From contig SKCR01047724.1 of NCBI GenBank assembly GCA_019454045.1, positions 1 through 64,000 on the forward strand: a DNA stretch of 64,000 bases. The letters run 5' to 3'. Position numbers and translations under genes: made by a program. Below, one piece after another: positions 24,350 to 35,522 of this stretch (within the stretch, counting starts at the first letter, position 1; every line of letters begins with the position of its first letter). This DNA is from Zanthoxylum bungeanum. Lineage: Eukaryota > Streptophyta > Magnoliopsida > Sapindales > Rutaceae. The notes under the pieces were generated by a model. It ran no database searches. It was not told the origin of the DNA and was given only the letters and a program-made list of their open reading frames with translations.

Positions 24350-27330
24350 ACGTAGCGAGTCACTCAAGTGTTCCAACACTTGAACTATGTAAGGTTCGCT
24401 CAAATTGCTGAGGAAAGGTTTTCGTCAGCGGATTTGTTTGATTATCGTCTGACGCGATTTACACGATCATCACATCGCCACGATGTATGATCCGAACGAA
24501 TCAGATGATATAGAAGTATATATCTGGATCGTCGATGAGACCTTTAATTCCTTAGCCTGTGCTGACGCCTAGTTCAGCTGCTAACAGAACTATATCTAAT
24601 CTAATTAGATTTATGTTCGATCCAAATGGCTTCTTTTGCTGCCTCAGCTGCAGCAATAATCCGCATTTGTTGTTTATTCGGCAACAGTTATCTTGCTTGG
24701 AAGATTTCCAGCTCACTGTCCCGTTATTCAAACTTTATAGTACCGTAGTATTTAATAGTTTGGAAACTTGCAGCGGTGATCCCAGTCACTTCAAGTTCTC
24801 CTTCTCCATAGTTTAAGACAGCATCTTTAGTTCTCTAAGATACTAACAGATGTTCTCAATTTCAATTTAGTGACTATCACTAGGATTGACCGATTGTGAC
24901 TCCATATGCTCGAAGCGTATGAGACACCAATACAAGTACATTTTAAATGTACGATTTCCCAGAGAGTGTTAACAACTCCAAATCTATCCCAGTAGATCTT
25001 TATTCCTTGAATAAAGGTTGTTACTCCCCAGAATTCTACGGAGAATTTCTATTGAAAGAATATCTATGAAAGCCAAGCTTTCAACAATAGCTATATGGGA
25101 ATTTCACTGTCAGTGCGCTCTCCCACTAACCTCCTTATATACACAAGAATTATTTCGTTTTGAGTCAAATCATAAACCATTATGATTATTTCAAAACGAC
25201 AGTTCCAAGAACCTTATGCTTGTTTCAATCCAAACATGGATCGAATAACCCGCAAACCTTGTTTGTCGGTTATACAAAATCGTCAGAATGTTATAAACAT
25301 TCTCCAAAAGGTTTCCTTTTCAGGAAAGCGATTTTGATTTGTAACTGACACATTTCATAAATGAAATATACAGTTATCAACAAGCATCTTCAAAATGGAT
25401 TTACCATGGCAACAGGTAAAAGGTTGAACCGTTATTAACACAATGTTGATAACGATACCTTTCCGTCAAAAGCCCAGCTTTGTACGTTGGTATGTTGCCT
25501 TCCATGTATGTCTTCCTTGAAGACGTTTAATGTACCAATAGGCACAATGCCTTGTGGTACAACAACTAGTATCCAAAATAGTTGTTATACATGAAATCCA
25601 TTTCGGATTCATGGCACTTTGCCATAACAGGGAGTCGATACCTCGTATCACTTCCTCAAAACGTAGTCGGATGGTACACCTCCATAAGATTGACATCTTT
25701 ATGAGGTTAGATCAGAAACCCATACCCTAGGTTGTTTTCTGACTCTATCCGATCTACAAGTTCTTGTGTATTTGAAGATTAATGGTATAGATTCATCATA
25801 GATGAACTATTTGTGTTCCATTAAGGACTTCGTGCCTTGAACAGTGTTACTCCGATTTTCATCGAGTATCACTATCCTCCCACTGACCACTGCATATCGG
25901 TATTCCTCTCAGGAAAACCGCATGGTGAGCAACAATTACATTGTTCTCATGTGGGATTTATAAGTACTATACTTAAGGTTTCCCTTAGGATAACCTATAT
26001 TGGCACTTATCCAATTTGGGTCTTTAGTTTGGTATCATCCAAACGTTATGCCTGGCATACCCAAATTATCAGGAATGAGAAACCCCGTTTCTTTCCTGTT
26101 CATATCCTATATGATATCTGTCAAACAGATTTATATGGAACCTTATTCTAAATAAGTTTTGCACTGTTAATACATATCCTGTAGAAGGAAATAGTAGCTC
26201 AGAGCGACTCGTGATAAACCTTATCATGTCCAACAAAATTTGGTTTTTGGTTCGGACACACCGTCTAACTGACGTGTCTCGGAGGAGTCCTCATATGAAA
26301 GAATACCGTACTCTTTCATGTACGTATGAAACTTACTGCTTAAGTAATTCCATTACGGTCTAACCGTGGCGGAATAATACTATAGCCGATCTGTTTATAT
26401 ACTTCGTGTCGAAAACTTCAAAAGTTTCCGATCTGTGTTCTTCAAAAGAAACACATAACCACAACGTGATGCCACATCCGTTAAGGTCACGAAATATTCA
26501 TGTTCACATCTAGCCTAGCTAGATATGGGCCCACTAACTTCACCATGAATAGGGCTAACAGATCGGTGGCCCTTTTACTATTACCAAGTAAATAGTATTT
26601 TAGGTATTTAACCTAATAAACTAGATTCGTAGACCTTATTTGAATAGTCAAATCAGTCCTAGTACCCACTCTTCAAAAGTGTGGATATACGAGTCTTGTT
26701 TAATTGTGTCCCAGACAACAATGCCACAAATAAGTCTCTATTGATCAAATTAATTTGAGCTATTTATTTGTCATTTTATATGTTTGAGATTTTATTATAT
26801 TCAAAATATAAATTATGTTATTCACATCTAATGTGTTTATCTCAGTATCATCTTTATATAATAAAACACTTAGTGTTCTAGAATATAAAGGTTTTATCCG
26901 CAACGGATTAAACTGATATAGAGATAATGTCTCTAGTCAAACTAGTTACATTATAACAGTTCCTAATTTAAGTACATACCCAAAGGGTAGTTCCTAAACT
27001 TAGGTATCTACGGTCGAAACAGCGACTTTCGTCCCGTTTCCGATTCGCAGAGAAATCTCGGCTTGAAGTCAGTATCCAGCTCATAGCGGATTCTGAACAT
27101 CAATACATATTTTTATGTACCACACTAAGTATTTAAAATCCAATTTCAATACTAGTAGTGAACATAACTTTGACAAATATTTTTAAAGTTAGAGCCTCGC
27201 CCTTTCTTTAATTCCTTCGTGTCTTCCATATCCAAATGGTAGTCACTTTGGGATATGTCAATTATCTTTTCAATATTTCACAAACCTTTGGCCAAGCCTT
27301 GGGTTTCGGAATATCGAAACGATGTGCACC
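24350..27330 (-). pseudogene. Decayed gag-pol of Copia element B
   Basis: Blocks align with element C in order: 24350-24480 with the RNase H end, 25180-25560 with reverse transcriptase, 25840-26330 with the integrase-reverse transcriptase linker, 26330-26760 with integrase, and about 26990-27130 with protease/gag. The sequence coding for the YVDD active site is missing; the text passes straight from the MGNFT-like part to the block before it near 25095-25125. The zinc knuckle is also missing. No frame is open for more than about 100 codons. Confidence 0.75.
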
Positions 27331-30133
27331 TTGTGCTACATGCCCAATTGCAAACTTTGACTTTTCTCCACTAGAATAGTCAATTAATTCTCCAAGAATT
27401 ATTAATTGCAACTTTAATACTTTTAAATCTAAAGATAGATTTATTATAAGTATAATTAAGCACTAAAGTCATCATCACATAAATCTTCCAAAGATTTTAT
27501 GCTCTACTATTTGCTTAATTATGGGCTTAGTCATAATAAGTTATTTTATCAAATAAATTAACCTATTATTAATTCCCAATTGAAAATTAAATCATTTAAA
27601 ACATTTAATCCAAGGATTATATTTTAAATATTCAACTTTTCAATTCTTTCTTGATTTCAATAGTCCAACTATTTAATCAATTTAATAAGGTACTATTTAT
27701 TATAATGATTACAATAACCCAATTATTTAATCAACTATAATTTTAATATTGATTACTATAATCCAATTATAAAATCAACTATCATTTTAATTCAATTATA
27801 TTGATTACTATAATCCAATTATAAAATCAACTATATATTGAATGAGTTTGTATATAGTCCAACTATATATATTTTTAAAACAACGTAAAATATTGACGAA
27901 TGATATTTGTTTGAGCGTGTATGGCGAGTAATTGAACGAATGTTGCAAATTCAATACTTGCCTCCCACTATTTTTCGTCGAGCCTCTAACCCTCTGTGGA
28001 GTACTCGGGAAACCGTGTTTCCTAGTGGGCTAGGATCCTGTCAAATAACATACAACCTTGACTTTGGCCAACAAGCTGTATGCTACTTAACCAGGTAGAT
28101 CTCACAGATCAATTGGATCCAATCCAATTCCCAGATCCGGTTAGGTGGACATCCAAGTCCTAAACATATTACTTATGCCAATGTATCTAATACATTTTCT
28201 AACCTTATCCTCCGAATCATCTAGGCCTTGGCTTTGGCACAACAAACCTAATGACTCCAGTTAAGCGGGACCCATTGACAAGGAAAGTTTCGTAATCAAT
28301 GTCTTTGGACAAGAAGTGATCTTGACTTTGGCCAACAAATCACAACTTGGACTAGACACCGATGTGGAACAAAACTCTCATGATTCAAATACATCCAATT
28401 GACAAGGTCTTGACTTTGGCCAACAAACCAATGCCAATCGGATCTTGAACAAGAATCATTCAATGGAAGGATAATCGCTTAATATAAAACGAGGGTTTTT
28501 CGCGTGCAAATTGGCTACCAATTTAATTATCTTTGTTAGGTCTCATCATCATACACCCTTAAACATGCATTCTAAATACATAATAAAGCGAGTATGAAAT
28601 AAAATAATAATGATATGCGGATGGATACTTTACACATTGATCCTAGATCAAATCTCTCCCTTTCTCACTCAAGCTAGCACTTGTACTACTTCTACCCGTT
28701 ACACTACACTTCTAAAGAAACCTCATATACATAGAGGGGAATAGGTGAGAAGAGAATACAAGAGAATAGAGGTGATAAGGCTGGACACGCAGGTCCAATT
28801 TAATAAATCGAATTATTACAACAATTTCTAAAATTGCCCACCCATCTAATATCCATCCGATATACATTATTCATTCAACACAACCAAGTATTCACACATA
28901 TAAGCATGCTATCAATCAATCTAATCAAATTAATTAATCTGATAATTAAGTGATCATCCAATGTTCAAACAACGATTTGATTTTGATCGAGTCAAACTCG
29001 TTTTTGCGAATAAGTACTTAAAGTACGAATTCATGAATTAAATTAAACTACATCATTAAATCTAATTTAACATGTATTTAATACTAATTCACTATTCAAT
29101 TCCAAATTAAATATTACACTTTTATTTAATAAACCTTTTACGATTTAAATTCCAAATCTAATCGTAACGCGTCTCAAAGACCGATTAACGTCCAACGTCA
29201 ATTCAATTAAAGTCCAATGGGCTTTTGATTGATTTCTTAAGGCGTGGACTTTTGGTCAACTCGGGTCAAACCGATAACCAAAGTCCAATCCGGGATTTAC
29301 CCCATAAGCCCATAAATCAATCTTGGCCCATTAGGCCCAATTGAACTTTAAAGGTTCATTAGTCGCATTTGGGCTTTATGGTTAAGGTTTTGGGCCCAAT
29401 TGGATCCAATCCATTTGGCCTAAACCAAACTGATAAATCAAGCCCAATAGGCCCAATTACAACATTAGAAGCCCAATCCAATTTAAAGCCTAAATAACTA
29501 AATTACATAATCCAATTCCGCAACTTAATTACCTAAAGTGCATTACATGATTAATGACCTAAATCAACATTTCTAAAACACCAAATTAGTCCAATTAATC
29601 ATGCTCATTTCATTATCATATGTCAAACACACAAATGAAAAATCAAACCCATTTACATGCTTAAAGGTCTCGGCCAAAGAGGGATTTTATGTCCGATTCG
29701 GTTTCGATCCAATCGAACCTACAATCGACATCAAATCACCATCCTAAATGATTTCACACACATCCAATGTCACAAAATCAAAAAATCCAAGACATTAGGG
29801 CATTACACATTCGGCCAAGGTGAAGGTTTTGGGATTTTTGTCCAATTCGAAATCCAATCCAATTCGATTCAAATTAACATCAACCTAAATGATTCTAACT
29901 CATCAAATGAATCAAAATCACAAAAATTCCAAGAATCCAAAATTCTCAATACATTCGGCCAAGTGACAAAAATTGGGGAAAATTATTCCAAATCAATTTT
30001 CAACAAATTGGTCCAACCAAAATGCAATTAAACATGTTATAAGCATACTCAAACAATCAATTCATTCAAATCATGCTCAAAACAAATTTACCCAAATTTT
30101 AAATCCCTAAAATTTCATGCTTGCAACCTTAGC
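27331..30133 (-). other. Non-coding leader of element B
   Basis: It lies between the gag relic and the primer site. It holds four spaced copies of the CTTGACTTTGGCCAACAA-type motif (28050-28430), blocks with GGCCCAATT-like runs, and AT-rich stretches with TATAATCCAATTATAAAATC repeats. It matches the leader of element A except that A carries the MITE. No gene is visible. Confidence 0.65.
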
Positions 30134-30144
30134 TCTAGATGCCA
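30133..30144 (-). other. Primer binding site of element B
   Basis: The minus strand reads TGGCATCTAGAG next to the 5' LTR, a decayed form of the initiator tRNA-Met site seen in element A. Confidence 0.75.
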
Positions 30145-30145
30145 T

Positions 30146-32108
30146 TGTTGAGTTTTTATTAGGTCCCAAGATCAAATCAATGCATGAAATAATGAGTTGA
30201 TGAACGAAGCTCCAAACTTCATCCGACGGATCCCGGCTCATGGGTGAACCTCCCTACCACCTTCGCAAGACTCGTAAGTGTGCTAGCACTTGAATTTTCA
30301 CCATGAAAACCCACTCTTGCTTCCCTATGGCTCACGGCATTTGGCTTCAAAACCAGTAACCTTTTGGGTGTTGGGCGTGAGCAGAAGAGAGAAATGAAAG
30401 AGAGAGAAGAGATTTGTGTAAGTTGAATTTGATTTGCATTTCAAGTGTATCTTATACACTTTAGTGAATTCAAATGCATTTGCTTTAATTTGCATTTCAT
30501 TTGCTTTAAAAGTCAAACCATTCAAGCAAAACACTATCACATCAACTATTCACATGTCACTCAAGTCACATCTACTTTAAGTCATGTCTCAAGTCTTTTC
30601 AATCAATCAATCACATCAATCAATCACATCACTCAAAGTGACGTTTGATTTGACGCTTGATGCGACTGATTGATTTGACGCTTGATGATGCGACTTGCGA
30701 CGTCGCACTCGAATTCGAAATACGAATGCGCTCGCAATCACACTCGGGCTCGGGTTCGCTAATTCTAAATAACGATTTTTCCGTCGCGTCGTAATTAAAT
30801 GATTACGCCTAGCGAATTCACTATTCACGTCGCTAAAGAATTAATTCTAAATTAATTCGTTCGCCCGAATTAAAATCTAATTTTAATTCCGCGTCGAAAT
30901 CTAATTCCGTTTAATATATCGAATATATTAATTTACCGATTAATTCCAAATTAATCGTTATCTCTCTCTAGACGATATTTTATCCTAGATAAAAAATCTC
31001 CGTAATTAATCCTAGATTAATTTTCTCTCTCTTCTATATAATCCCAGATTATTCAAGAATGCGAGTTGTGCGTCATCGGTGGATTATCGGGAAGCGACCC
31101 ATGAGATCTCCGGATAAATTGGCTATAAATACGGTCATCGGTGTATCCGAATCACGTACGTACCAAGTACTACATTCTACCGATTTACGAGACAAGGTCA
31201 ACTCCTAGCAAAGCACCAAGTCATCCCAATTCTCCGGACATATCCATTTATGAATATTTAGATCTATATCAAGCGTAGTATACAATCGTATTCTGCGTAT
31301 CGGCCTAGTATCGGATAGTCACGTGCTAGGGCTGGGGCTGGATAAGTGTCTACCCCGTCCGAAACACATATCGGATGTCTGGTAACTAGTCTCTATAATC
31401 GGATATTCATGACCTGGTCATAATATCACGATTGGATGCGCATCACTTAAGAGCACTAATACCGTATCCTGCGTGACATCATCTCCACTATGACTGGAGT
31501 GATACTTCCGTCTCGACATCACACCCAATACTCTACGACTCTCTGATAAACCCAGAAGTGGTGTACACAGAACTTGGTCAAAGCCCCCACCCCAAGACCA
31601 AAGTTTATCGATTATCGTAAGTATTAGCGATGCAAGTCTTAGGTTAAGACTATACACACCTACCTTGATTTCGGCCTCCCATAGACACCTAGTCATAATA
31701 CCAATGGGATTCCGAAGGGGTCTATTCAGAGCGAAGCTGTTTCCCATACCATCGGTGAAATACGACCTCCTATCGCACTTGCATAAGTCTCCAACACTTA
31801 TATATATGAGAACTATGCCGTTGTGCCCTCACAACGCGCACAAGTGCAATACTAGCCTATCCGCATTATCGATGTCCAGTCTCGATAATACTACGGCTAG
31901 GGATATTTAATGATTAATCCTTCGTGGACTGATACTGTCTCATATCATCTCAATCCAGGAACTAATCATAGGGACCTCTCTTCATTTATATATCTACGGT
32001 GATCTAATCACAAATGATGAGAGTGCAATTCCTTATTACATAGTTAATTTGCTACAACAACACAATGATCTGTGCAAATAGTGACGCTATGGGTCATATT
32101 ATCCAACA
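30146..32108 (-). repeat. 5' LTR of element B (1963 bp)
   Basis: It begins TGTTGAGTTTTTA and ends ATCCAACA, followed by the duplication TACCT. It is the near twin of 22378-24335. A sense-strand frame of 109 codons (31747-31418) is open here and has counterparts in other LTR copies. Confidence 0.92.
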
Positions 32109-32113
32109 TACCT
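32109..32113. repeat. Right target duplication of element B
   Basis: TACCT, identical to 22373-22377. Confidence 0.9.
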
Positions 32114-34820
32114 AATGTTCTGTTTAATAGTTATATTTTCATATATTCATAATGTACGAGTCAAGTTTCTATTTCAATGACAACCTTATCAAAACTCTTC
32201 ACGCTTTTACTGTGCTACTCATCTATCCTACAACTATCTTATTTATTCTTTGTCAGTTAGGTTGGGACACTTATTATAATTATCTTCTCTTATTTCATTG
32301 AAATATCATCAAATCAGTAATATAAAATATCATTTCTTATTCTCAAATACCATCAATCACGTACCCATATATATATATAATATATATATATATATATAGT
32401 CAAGTTATCTTACCTCAATGCTCTCTGAAAAAAAAAAACTCATTGTATGTAGACATACAATACATATAAACATCCGTCATATATTTACATGAATATGATC
32501 ATGCTGTCATGTATTAACATCAACTATATGCATCTCAGATGAATCACTAGAATACATGAATTATATGCAAGATTTGTAAACCATATCTACTTTAACATGT
32601 TATGTCTTTAGAAAATGCATTTTGAAAACCCTTTCTGAATAACTATTTTCTGAAAGCTTCTTTCTAAAAATTCTTTGCTGAAAAGTTAACTTGAAAACTG
32701 ATTTCTGCTTTAAAATTCTGAATCTCTTATAAAACCGATGTTTCTGGAAACTTTCTTTTCCAAAAAAAAACTCTTTCTGAAAGCTATAACTGAAAACTAA
32801 AATCTGAAAAACTATTTCTAAATTTTGTTTGTGAAAACAGTTTACTAAAACTGAATTCTGAAATCTGGATACATTAAATCTGAAAACTATATACTGAGAG
32901 TCTGAAAACTGAAAACTGCTCTACGTCCAGGACCATAACTAAACTGGACGTCTCTCTACACCCAGGACCATAACTCAACTGAGTGTACTCTATGCCCAGG
33001 ACCATAACTCAACTAGGCATCTCTGAAGTGGTGGTGCTTTACGCCCAGGACCATAACTCAACTGGACATATCACACCACAAACTGGAACTGGGGTGCGGA
33101 TCAATGCTACCACCGAAGCTCTGAAACTAGGATTTCAGGGATCTGTTAACCCTAGTCCTTCTCGAGGATTTCAGAGCGTCCCCTCAGTCCTCCATATATG
33201 CACATGTCTCTGAATCCGTCAATTTCAACTGTATCTCAAGTTACATACTGGGGTGAGGTTTTACCCCATGCCCCGAAAACCATATAATCATAATATGTAT
33301 CTTAAAACTGAAATGAAACTTTTTCTGAAATATATTGTCTTTCAAAATATTTTTGAAATTTTTCTTTGAAACATTTGAATTCTTTGAAAATATTCTTATC
33401 TTTTGCTCAACTGCTGAAAACGTAACACACACACACTCATGCTGCTCATGCATATATGTATTATCATGCTCCTTTCTACTCTAGCCATGATTCCATCTAT
33501 AATGATCTTACAAACTATATGCTCAAAATATCAACAGAATACTTGCTCAAACTGAAACATGTTAAATTCATCTTACATTCATATTACCAACGATGTATAT
33601 TTACATATATTTCTAATACTATCTTACTAATTCCATACTTATACATGTATACACGTTCAAACTCGAAAACTACATCACTTTATGCACATACAATAGCTTA
33701 TATTCTTTTAAATCGTTTAACTGATCTCTAGGCTTATAGTATTTATAAACTATTTACTTTTTTACTCACATAAACATGTTTATCTTTTGCTCATACATCT
33801 ACTTACTTCTTCTACATTCATCTTTATATATATAGGTTTCATACATATAACTATATACAATTTTATTATATTACTAATCTCGAACAACGTTAAATCTCTT
33901 AAGTATTCAAAACATGAGTTACTTACCTGGTTTCGCGGACACTCCGCCCGATCAAAATTCCATCGGCCATACGAACGCGCTGGTGTCGTCAGAATTCCGA
34001 TCGGAGTTACTGTTCATCTAGATCTACTATTCACATGCCGCTTTCTTCCTCGTTTCATGTGCAACCGGCCGCTGTTCGATGATGAATTGATTCCGCATAC
34101 TCGTAGTACTCGTCGAGGGTTTCGATTCGGTAGGTGGCTCGGCCTATAAAACGAACCAACGAGTCGGGATTGAGAACCTCAGGACCGCGCCCTTCGCCCA
34201 TTTTTATTACCGATTCTGGCGGTCTTTGCGTCGGTGCCGGCCACCGGCAGATGCACCGTGGCCGGATGACGCTAGCGCCGGTGGTCCGCCGGTGAGATGC
34301 CAGCCGGAGGCCACCGGCTGGACTATCATTCTATCTCTCTCTCCTCACGCGCGTATATGCTGCTCTTTCTCTTTTTTTTTTCCTCTAATGTAAATGATAA
34401 TATAAATAAAAATGATAATAATAAAAATATCTTCATCTCCAAATTACTAAAATGCCCTCACTATGAAGGGTATTTTTGGTAATCTGCCCTTTTGAAGTCA
34501 TTCTGATACGATTCTCGAAATGTGTTCAACACGAAAGTTGTTCGTCTCGGAAAAACGAGTCTAATGGTTCAAGAATCAACTTGATCGGAGTTCATTTTCT
34601 AATTCTATGAACAAAATTGTAAACTTTACACGTGATAAAAAATGTCGCGTAACTGATTCCTTGAGACGACGAGTCTTCTGATGCGACAACTCTTCACTTT
34701 ATATAATTTCGACCCATATGACATCGCTTGAATTCTATTTCTTCATTATCATCATACTCCGAGACTATAACATCAGCCCGGGAATCTCCTAGAATAGTTT
34801 CGAAAATTTGGGATGTTACA
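32114..34820. repeat. Gypsy LTR unit 1, right part
   Basis: It ends GGGATGTTACA at 34820. From about 32329 to 34820 it is repeated at 35518-37991 with high identity. It contains a hairpin array (32921-33069), a stretch of TCTGAAAACT-like repeats (32640-32920), and a GC-rich part (34190-34320) with CCGGTG/CACCGG inverted pairs. Short open frames here are not supported as genes. Confidence 0.65.
32921..33069. repeat. Tandem hairpin array, copy 1 (4 units)
   Basis: Each unit is an 8-base arm, the loop GACCATAACTCAA, and the complementary arm. The arms are ACGTCCAG/CTGGACGT (32923-32951), ACACCCAG/CTGAGTGT (32958-32986), ATGCCCAG/CTAGGCAT (32992-33020) and ACGCCCAG/CTGGACAT (33041-33069). The arms differ between units but pairing is largely kept, while the loop stays constant. 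This is what selection on a stem-loop would produce. Confidence 0.75.
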
Positions 34821-35244
34821 TTCACCTCTCATTATAAAAATTTCATCCTCAAAATTTCTCCATCCCTATAACTGCTGATCCGAACCTGGTCGAATGTACG
34901 GAAACTATCTTACTCTTAACTTCACTGATATAAATTCTCTGTCTCAACTGTTAACTAATCACTATTTATAAGCTAGGATCCATAACGGCTCATCTATTGC
35001 TTTAAGCTGACTATACTGGTCTGTTTCTCATCCTGATTATATTGATCTGGTTCTTACATCTAGCTATATTATTTTGATTCTTATCTCAAGTCCTCTGGCC
35101 TCACAAGGGCCCTATACTGGTTCTATCTCATTTATGCTAGTTCTCCGATCTGAAGAGGGTCACAGAAATACTAACTTAAATTAATCTCATTCCATACGGA
35201 GATAGCTAAACCATGTACAATAAATGAGTCACCCATGAACTCCC
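34821..35244 (-). pseudogene. Gypsy internal remnant next to the LTR
   Basis: On the minus strand the bases before TGTAACATCCC read GAGAGGTGAA, preceded by GAGGATGAAATTTTTATAAT. This is the usual end of a plant chromovirus pol frame and its polypurine tract. Unit 1 is therefore the 3' LTR of a minus-strand Gypsy element. Only about 400 bases of the internal part remain before an inverted LTR segment begins at 35245. No reading frame is left. Confidence 0.55.
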
Positions 35245-35522
35245 CAATTGCAGTCAAGGAAGTCAAGAGAGTTATGGGTCGAGTTATGGGTCCTCACGGA
35301 CCTTGTTTTTGTATTTATATTTGTATCTCTTATGTAAAAGTTAAGTAATAGTGTAGTTTTATTTTGAGTTTTGGCCGGAGGCCAAGTGATTTACTTTTGT
35401 TCATTGAGTTCAGGCCTGAGGCCTAGTGAGTTTGCATATTTGTTGAGTTTGTTTGAGCAGGTTGTCTCATGGTGCTGGCTATAAGCCATGTTGCATGATG
35501 TTACGAATGCATCATGCCGAAA
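35245..35522. repeat. Inverted copy of 21690-21966
   Basis: The plus strand matches the reverse complement of 21690-21966 closely, including the GGCCGGAGGCCAAGTGA and TTATAGCC-like parts. It stops at CATGCCGAAAT, where the direct copy of 32329 onward begins. The match ends on the other side near GCAGTCAAGG. Confidence 0.85.

Larger units (their letters stand above)
22378..32108 (-). mobile_element. Complete Copia element B (9731 bp)
   Basis: Two LTRs of about 1.96 kb with TG...CA ends, a primer site, a polypurine tract and a perfect 5-base duplication (TACCT) make this a structurally complete insertion. It is read leftwards. The LTRs differ only at scattered bases and small indels in the parts I compared, so insertion was fairly recent. 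The internal region, however, is full of stops and lacks the reverse transcriptase active site, so it must have been moved by proteins from another element. It lies inside Gypsy LTR unit 1. Confidence 0.93.

Noticed and set aside
33787..34149. Open frame of 120 codons on the plus strand
   Set aside because: It lies inside the Gypsy LTR unit; the second copy (36967-37330) breaks it in a different way.
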